From Rugamonas rivuli (GTDB taxonomy: Bacteria; Pseudomonadota; Gammaproteobacteria; Burkholderiales; Burkholderiaceae_D): a stretch of DNA of 64,000 nucleotides. The notes under the pieces were generated by a model, which did no database searches, had not been told where the DNA came from, and was given only the letters and a program-made list of their open reading frames with translations. Shown here piece after piece: positions 59,683 to 64,000 of this stretch (positions are counted from its first letter, which is position 1; each line of letters begins with the position of its first letter). The stretch is from positions 559,022 through 623,021 of the forward strand of contig NZ_WHUF01000005.1 in the NCBI RefSeq assembly GCF_009380165.1, read 5' to 3'. The position numbers were made by a program, and so were the translations under genes.

Positions 59683-60606
59683 ATGAACAACCTCAAATCC
59701 GCCCTGGCCGCCGCGATGATGAGCACCTCGCTGGCCGCCGTGGCTGGCCCCACCGTGGGCCTGGATCCCACCGGCTCCGGCACCTACACCACCTATGCCG
59801 ATCTGTGGACCAACGTCACCGATACCGCGCTGGCCAGCGGCTTCGTTCCCGGCCTCAGCGTCGGTCCCGGCGGCGCCGCCCCTTACCTGACCGAGCTGCG
59901 CACGCAGATGGTGGTCGGCACCATGTCGAATAGCAACATCCCGGCCATCGTCACGCCGGCCGGCCTGAACACCAATTTCGAAATCAGCAAAGTGGTGCGC
60001 TTCCAGGAGCTGGTCGACCTGCAAACCCCGACCACCGCGCACTTCACGCTGCCCGCCGCCCAGTCGGCCGCGATGGACGTCGACCCGCTGCATGCCGGCG
60101 TGCAAAACCTCGCCATCTTCTTCGACCGCCTGGTGCCGGCCGCCGGCCCCAACAGCAAAGCCGTGCCCGGCAACGGCGTCAACACCGTGCGCTGCTACGG
60201 TGAAGGCCCGACCTCGGCCGGTTGCGGCGGCGTCGGCGATCCCGACGGCGACGGCATCATGATCCTGTCCGGCCACCTGGTGTTCAACGACGCCAGCTTC
60301 ACCGCCACCGGCCCGGTGGGCACCGGCTCCTTCGATTCGCGCTTCATGATCGACTACGTGGATCCGGCCTACCTGGACATCGTCACCGGCTCCATCTTCC
60401 AGGACAAGATCACCGGCACCACCAACGTGCCGTCCTTCTTCACGCCCACCACCATGTGGGACGGCGCCACGCCCACCACGGTGCCTTTCCTGAAGGTCGA
60501 TTCCTCGCAAAGCTTCGCCGCCGTGCCGGAACCGGCCACGCTGGCCCTGCTCGGCCTGGGCTTCGCCGGCCTGGCGCTGGGACGCCGCCGCATCGTGCCA
60601 TCGTGA
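59683..60606 (+). CDS. PEP-CTERM sorting-domain exported protein (paralogue)
   Basis: 307 residues, a tandem paralogue of the gene at 58543. Signal peptide ('ALAAAMMSTSLAAVAG'), the same extracellular domain ('VGLDPTGSGTYTTYADLWTN', 'GVGDPDGDG'), and PEP-CTERM tail 'VPEPATLALLGLGFAGLAL' with 'GRRRIVPS' end. The leader with its small inverted repeat and the promoter are also duplicated, so the whole transcription unit was copied. A terminator follows at 60613-60644. The exosortase itself is not in the window. Confidence 0.9.
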   Translation: MNNLKSALAAAMMSTSLAAVAGPTVGLDPTGSGTYTTYADLWTNVTDTALASGFVPGLSVGPGGAAPYLTELRTQMVVGTMSNSNIPAIVTPAGLNTNFEISKVVRFQELVDLQTPTTAHFTLPAAQSAAMDVDPLHAGVQNLAIFFDRLVPAAGPNSKAVPGNGVNTVRCYGEGPTSAGCGGVGDPDGDGIMILSGHLVFNDASFTATGPVGTGSFDSRFMIDYVDPAYLDIVTGSIFQDKITGTTNVPSFFTPTTMWDGATPTTVPFLKVDSSQSFAAVPEPATLALLGLGFAGLALGRRRIVPS

Positions 60607-60612
60607 ACCGGG

Positions 60613-60644
60613 ACGGACCCGCGCAACGGGCGGGTCCGTTTTTT
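60613..60644 (+). terminator. Terminator after the second PEP-CTERM gene
   Basis: ACGGACCCG (60613-60621) pairs with CGGGTCCGT (60631-60639), followed by a T-run. It overlaps the stop of the convergent glycosyltransferase gene. Confidence 0.88.
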
Positions 60645-61855
60645 CAATGCCGGCCGTCCATCGCGCGCCGCAGCATGTCATCGAAGCGCTGCGCCACATC
60701 GTAGCGCTGGAACAGCGTCGCCACCCGCGACGCCGCCGCGCGCGCCTCGCCGGGCTCCAGCAGGGCCAGCACCGCGCGCCGCAACGCCTCTTCGTTCAGC
60801 CGGTCCGAGCGCAACAGGATGCCGGCGCCCATCGCCACCACGCCGCGCATGTTCAGATACTGGTCCAGATTGCCCGCGATGCCCAGCACCGGCACCCCGG
60901 CCGCCAGCGCCTGCTGGCAGGTCGGGCTGCCGCCATTGCAGATCACCAGCCGCGCGCGCCGCGCCGCCTCCTCGCCCGGCAGATAGGTGGCCACTTGCGC
61001 ATTGTCCGGCAGCACGCCGGGATCGGCCTGGCCGGCGGTGGCGGCGACCACGCGCAGCGGCAGGCCGGCCAGCGTCTGCAATATCTGCGGCAGCAAGGCG
61101 CCTTGTCCCGAGCTGCCCAGCGTGACGTAGATGATGGGCAGGTCCGTCGGCAGCAGCTCCCACCAGGACGGCGGCGGCGTCGGCGGCGACCACGTCACCG
61201 GCCCCAGGTAGGCGTGTTGCTGCGGCAAACCCACCGCAGGGAACATTTCCGGGATGTCCGGATACAGCACGTAGTCGGCGTCGGCGTACACGCGGCGCAA
61301 GTCATAGCCCAATGACGGCAGGCGGTAGGCCCGCCGCACGCGGTTCAGCGGCACGCTGTGCAGCGCGAACGCCAGCGGCCTGGCCAGCCGGAACAGGCGG
61401 TCGGCCAGCGCGATCGGCAGCGCGCGCGCCAGCCCGATTGCCGGCACCGTGTAGCGCTGCGGCACGTAGGGACTCCAGTAGGCATTGATCAGGCCGACAT
61501 ACGGCACGCCCGCCACGCGCGCGCTGACCGACAGCGACAGGCGGAAATCGCCCACCACCACATCCGGCCGCACCGCATGCAGCAGGCGCAGGTCGTCCTC
61601 CACATAGCGCCGTAGCGTGGCGCTGTCGTACACCGGCTTGCCGGCCGCCAGCGCCGCCAGGAAACGCTCGCTGGAGATGCTGCTCACCGTCCAGCTGTTG
61701 AGCCGGCTGCCGTGGAAAAAACTTTCGTAGCCGGGCGCGCAGGCGAAGTGCACATCGTACTGTTGCGGCGACAGCATCTGCGCGAGCGCCAGCGGCCGGC
61801 CCACATGCGCCAGCGTGACCACCTCCGCCACGAACAGGATTTTTTTGCGTTCCAT
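60644..61855 (-). CDS. GT1-family (YjiC/MGT-like) glycosyltransferase
   Basis: 403 residues. The N-terminal acceptor domain starts 'KILFVAEVVTLAHVGRPLALAQML'-like, and the C-terminal nucleotide-sugar domain contains the GT1 signature 'ICNGGSPTCQQALAAGVPVLGI' (shown in part, about 308-330) with 'NLDQYLNMRGV'. It is predicted to transfer a sugar from UDP- or dTDP-sugar onto a small hydrophobic acceptor. It is divergent from the hybrid histidine kinase. It could decorate a lipid or surface product, but nothing in the window fixes the substrate. Confidence 0.88.
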   Translation of the reverse strand: MERKKILFVAEVVTLAHVGRPLALAQMLSPQQYDVHFACAPGYESFFHGSRLNSWTVSSISSERFLAALAAGKPVYDSATLRRYVEDDLRLLHAVRPDVVVGDFRLSLSVSARVAGVPYVGLINAYWSPYVPQRYTVPAIGLARALPIALADRLFRLARPLAFALHSVPLNRVRRAYRLPSLGYDLRRVYADADYVLYPDIPEMFPAVGLPQQHAYLGPVTWSPPTPPPSWWELLPTDLPIIYVTLGSSGQGALLPQILQTLAGLPLRVVAATAGQADPGVLPDNAQVATYLPGEEAARRARLVICNGGSPTCQQALAAGVPVLGIAGNLDQYLNMRGVVAMGAGILLRSDRLNEEALRRAVLALLEPGEARAAASRVATLFQRYDVAQRFDDMLRRAMDGRH

Positions 61856-62029
61856 GCTCCCAGCTTGCGGCGCTGCCCAAGGCGTTGTTTGAGAATGCGC
61901 AAAGGTGCGGGGATTAGATGCAGATCAAGGCCGCAGCGATGCGGACGCTATATTTTTCCTATTGGCACCTACTGATCAGCCTGCCGCGCCGACGCTTTCG
62001 GCGTCCACCGTTTGCCAGCGACTACAGCA

Positions 62030-64000
62030 ATGTTCAATTTCGAACGTTCCGGTCTGAGCCAGAAGCTGACCATCATCTCAGTGCTGTCCACCGGCAGCGC
62101 GCTGATGCTGGTCTTCATCGCGTTTGCCGCCACCTCCATCCTCAGCCGCACCGACGACGAGCGCAAGCAACTGGCTACGCTGGCCGGCGTGATCGGCAAC
62201 AACAGCTTGGCGGCCTTGCAGGTCGCCGACGGCAAGCAGGCCGAGCAACTGCTGGCCACGCTGGCGGTGGAAGACGAGATCCAGCAGGCCGCGCTCTACG
62301 ACAGCGCCGGCAAGCTGCTGGCGCGCTACACCTCCGCCACCCTGCCCGGCGCGCAGGATGCGCCGGAACAATTGCCGGAGCCGCGGACGACCCGGGAAAT
62401 CAGCACCTTCCACAGCGGCCCGCCGTGGGCGCCGGCGATGCGGCTGCTGCGTCCGGTGCGCAGCAACGACGAGCTCATCGGCACCGTGATGATCGAAGGC
62501 GCGCAGACCCGCATGTGGGTCGATCTGTTCAAGAACCTGGCCGCCGCCGCCGTGGCCGCCATGCTGTCCTTCATGATGGCGCTGCTGACGGCGGCCCGCT
62601 TCAAGGGCAGCATCGCCGAGCCGGTCGGCAAGCTGATCGCGGCGGCGCAGCAGGTCAGCCGCGGCCAGCCGACGCCGCGCATCGTCCACCAGCGCAGCGA
62701 CGAGCTGGGCGCGCTGACCGACAGCTTCAACGACATGCTGGCCCAGGTCGAGGCGCGCGACGGCGCGCTGGCGCAATACCGCGACCAGCTCGAACGCCAG
62801 GTCGGCGTGCGCACCGAGCAGCTGGAAAAAGCCAAGAACGCCGCCGAGGCCGCCAGTCAGGCGAAGAGCGCCTTCCTCGCCACCATGAGCCACGAAATCC
62901 GCACGCCCATGAACGGCGTGCTCGGCATGACCGAACTGCTGCTGGCCACGCGCCTGTCCGAACAGCAGCGCCACTACACCAGCATGGTCAAGCGCTCGGG
63001 CGAGCACTTGCTGGTCATCATCAACGACATCCTGGATTTTTCCAAGATCGAGGCCGGCAAGCTGACCGTCGAGTACATCCATTTTAATTTCCGTGAGCTG
63101 CTCGACGACATCGACAACGTCTTCTCGCCGCAGGCGCAGGCCAAGGGCATACGCCTGGAACTGGCGATCGCCTACGATATCCCGATCGCCATCTGCGGCG
63201 ATCCCAACCGGCTGCGCCAGGTGATCTTCAACCTGCTGGGCAACGCGATCAAGTTCACCGACAGCGGCAAGATCACGGTCAAGGTGGCCGTGGTGCACGA
63301 GGATGCGCAGACCGTCGGCCTGCGCTTCGAAGTGCACGACACCGGCATCGGCGTCTCCAGCGAAGCGCGCGCGCGCATTTTCGATTCCTTCTCGCAAGCC
63401 GACGGTTCCACCACCCGCAAGCACGGCGGCACCGGCCTGGGATTGGCGATCTCCAAACAACTGGTGGAGCTGATGGGAGGCACGATAGGCGTCGACCATG
63501 CGCTAACTCAAGGATCGATCTTTTGGTTTGCCGTAAATTTTGACAAACGTCGTATCGATGTCGACGATCCTTCTTTCCACGCCACCCAGGAATGCCGCGC
63601 TTTGATTGTCGACGAGAACCCCGCCAGCCGGAGCGAGCTGGAACAGTTGCTGGCCAGCTGGCGCATCGCCAGCAGCATCGCCAGCGCCACCGACGCCCTG
63701 CCGCAACTGCGGCAGGCGGCGGCGCGCGGCCATCCCTACGACGCCGTGCTGCTGGACATGGAGTTGCCGCGCACCAGCGGCCTGGCGCTGGCCGCCGCCA
63801 TCCGCGCCGAGCCGGCGCTGGCGGCGTCGCGGCTGCTGTTGCTGAGCACCGAACGCAACGCCGCCGACGGCGTGCAGCGGCGCGAAGCCGGCGTCGCCTT
63901 TCAACTGATCAAACCGCCGCGCGCCTGCGACCTGTTCGACTGCCTGCTGGCGCCGGGCCGCAGCACGCCGCCGCCAGCCGCGCGCCCGGCCGACACGCCG
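62030..64000 (+). CDS. Hybrid histidine kinase (HAMP-HisKA-HATPase-REC), 3'-truncated by window end
   Basis: 657 codons from the ATG at 62030 ('MFNFERSGLSQKLTII') to the window end, with no stop reached. Order: N-terminal membrane helix (about 14-36), a periplasmic sensor, second membrane helix (about 165-185), HAMP, and HisKA 'ATMSHEIRTPMNGVL' (phospho-His). HATPase_c has 'NLLGNAIKFTD', 'DTGIGV' and 'GGTGLGLAI', followed by a receiver-like domain ('ALIVDENPAS', acceptor Asp in 'VLLDMELPRTSG', Lys in 'FQLIKPPR'). The receiver's N-terminal acidic pair is Asp-Glu rather than Asp-Asp. Further domains (Hpt?) may follow outside the window. Confidence 0.9.
   Translation, partial: MFNFERSGLSQKLTIISVLSTGSALMLVFIAFAATSILSRTDDERKQLATLAGVIGNNSLAALQVADGKQAEQLLATLAVEDEIQQAALYDSAGKLLARYTSATLPGAQDAPEQLPEPRTTREISTFHSGPPWAPAMRLLRPVRSNDELIGTVMIEGAQTRMWVDLFKNLAAAAVAAMLSFMMALLTAARFKGSIAEPVGKLIAAAQQVSRGQPTPRIVHQRSDELGALTDSFNDMLAQVEARDGALAQYRDQLERQVGVRTEQLEKAKNAAEAASQAKSAFLATMSHEIRTPMNGVLGMTELLLATRLSEQQRHYTSMVKRSGEHLLVIINDILDFSKIEAGKLTVEYIHFNFRELLDDIDNVFSPQAQAKGIRLELAIAYDIPIAICGDPNRLRQVIFNLLGNAIKFTDSGKITVKVAVVHEDAQTVGLRFEVHDTGIGVSSEARARIFDSFSQADGSTTRKHGGTGLGLAISKQLVELMGGTIGVDHALTQGSIFWFAVNFDKRRIDVDDPSFHATQECRALIVDENPASRSELEQLLASWRIASSIASATDALPQLRQAAARGHPYDAVLLDMELPRTSGLALAAAIRAEPALAASRLLLLSTERNAADGVQRREAGVAFQLIKPPRACDLFDCLLAPGRSTPPPAARPADTP

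Overview
The window is a GC-rich chromosomal segment of a Gram-negative bacterium. It most likely comes from the Burkholderiales, family Oxalobacteraceae (Massilia/Duganella/Janthinobacterium group). The evidence is indirect: a general diffusion porin, a TonB receptor, PEP-CTERM proteins with sigma-54 promoters, LexA boxes of the CTGT-N8-ACAG type, a 'site-specific recombinase' family gene next to a cardiolipin-synthase-like gene, and overall codon use. I see no rRNA, CRISPR array, transposase or phage module. The only RNA gene found is a tRNA-Ser(UGA).

Layout. 0-11.7 kb: envelope/stress genes. On the minus strand there is a six-gene run (DUF4398 lipoprotein, OmpA/DUF4398, ferritin-like, DUF883, YqjE-like, small membrane protein), followed after a terminator by a patatin. 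The plus strand carries an AsmA protein, glycine-zipper proteins and a 48-residue membrane peptide, and a Crp/Fnr-type regulator lies among them on the minus strand. 11.7-17.6 kb: recombinase-family membrane protein plus phospholipase-D-type cardiolipin synthase, convergent with a PAP2 / lipid kinase / metallophosphoesterase operon. 17.6-28.4 kb: a small gene behind two LexA boxes, transport and metabolic genes, a coiled-coil protein built of 14-residue repeats, and a large DUF748 protein. 28.4-30.4 kb: an AT-richer orphan gene with a deaminase-like HAE...CxxC signature. 30.5-41.3 kb: a lone SecD, a zinc-peptidase-like lipoprotein, a TonB receptor, a chemoreceptor, and a TauD-type dioxygenase with an MFS exporter and an AraC regulator. 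41.4-47.6 kb: hydrolase, trypsin-like protease, YnfA, lipoprotein, HipBA toxin-antitoxin, a GDGN-motif membrane protein, tRNA-Ser. 47.7-55.7 kb: GGDEF/EAL and HDOD signalling genes, a Cache sensor kinase/NarL regulator pair divergent from cstA-ybdD. 55.8-60.6 kb: ThiF / nitroreductase / hexapeptide-acyltransferase operon followed by two tandem PEP-CTERM genes. 60.6-64 kb: a GT1 glycosyltransferase and a hybrid histidine kinase that runs off the end.

Most interesting signal. Five promoters between 4.5 and 11.7 kb share a 20-bp palindrome (best copy TATGTACGCCAGCGTACATA). In each one, exactly 19 bases separate the palindrome from a plausible -10 hexamer, which puts the palindrome centre near -41.5. 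This is the class II activator geometry of the Crp/Fnr family, and the sites surround a Crp/Fnr-type gene with a non-standard recognition helix. I infer a local envelope-stress regulon covering the DUF4398/OmpA/ferritin operon, the OsmB-like lipoprotein, the glycine-zipper protein, the 48-residue membrane peptide, and the recombinase-family/cardiolipin synthase operon.

Other strong signals are the LexA-controlled 74-residue protein, the deaminase-like gene, and the twin sigma-54 promoters with identical spacing in front of the two PEP-CTERM genes. All calls come from reading the sequence. No database search was run.
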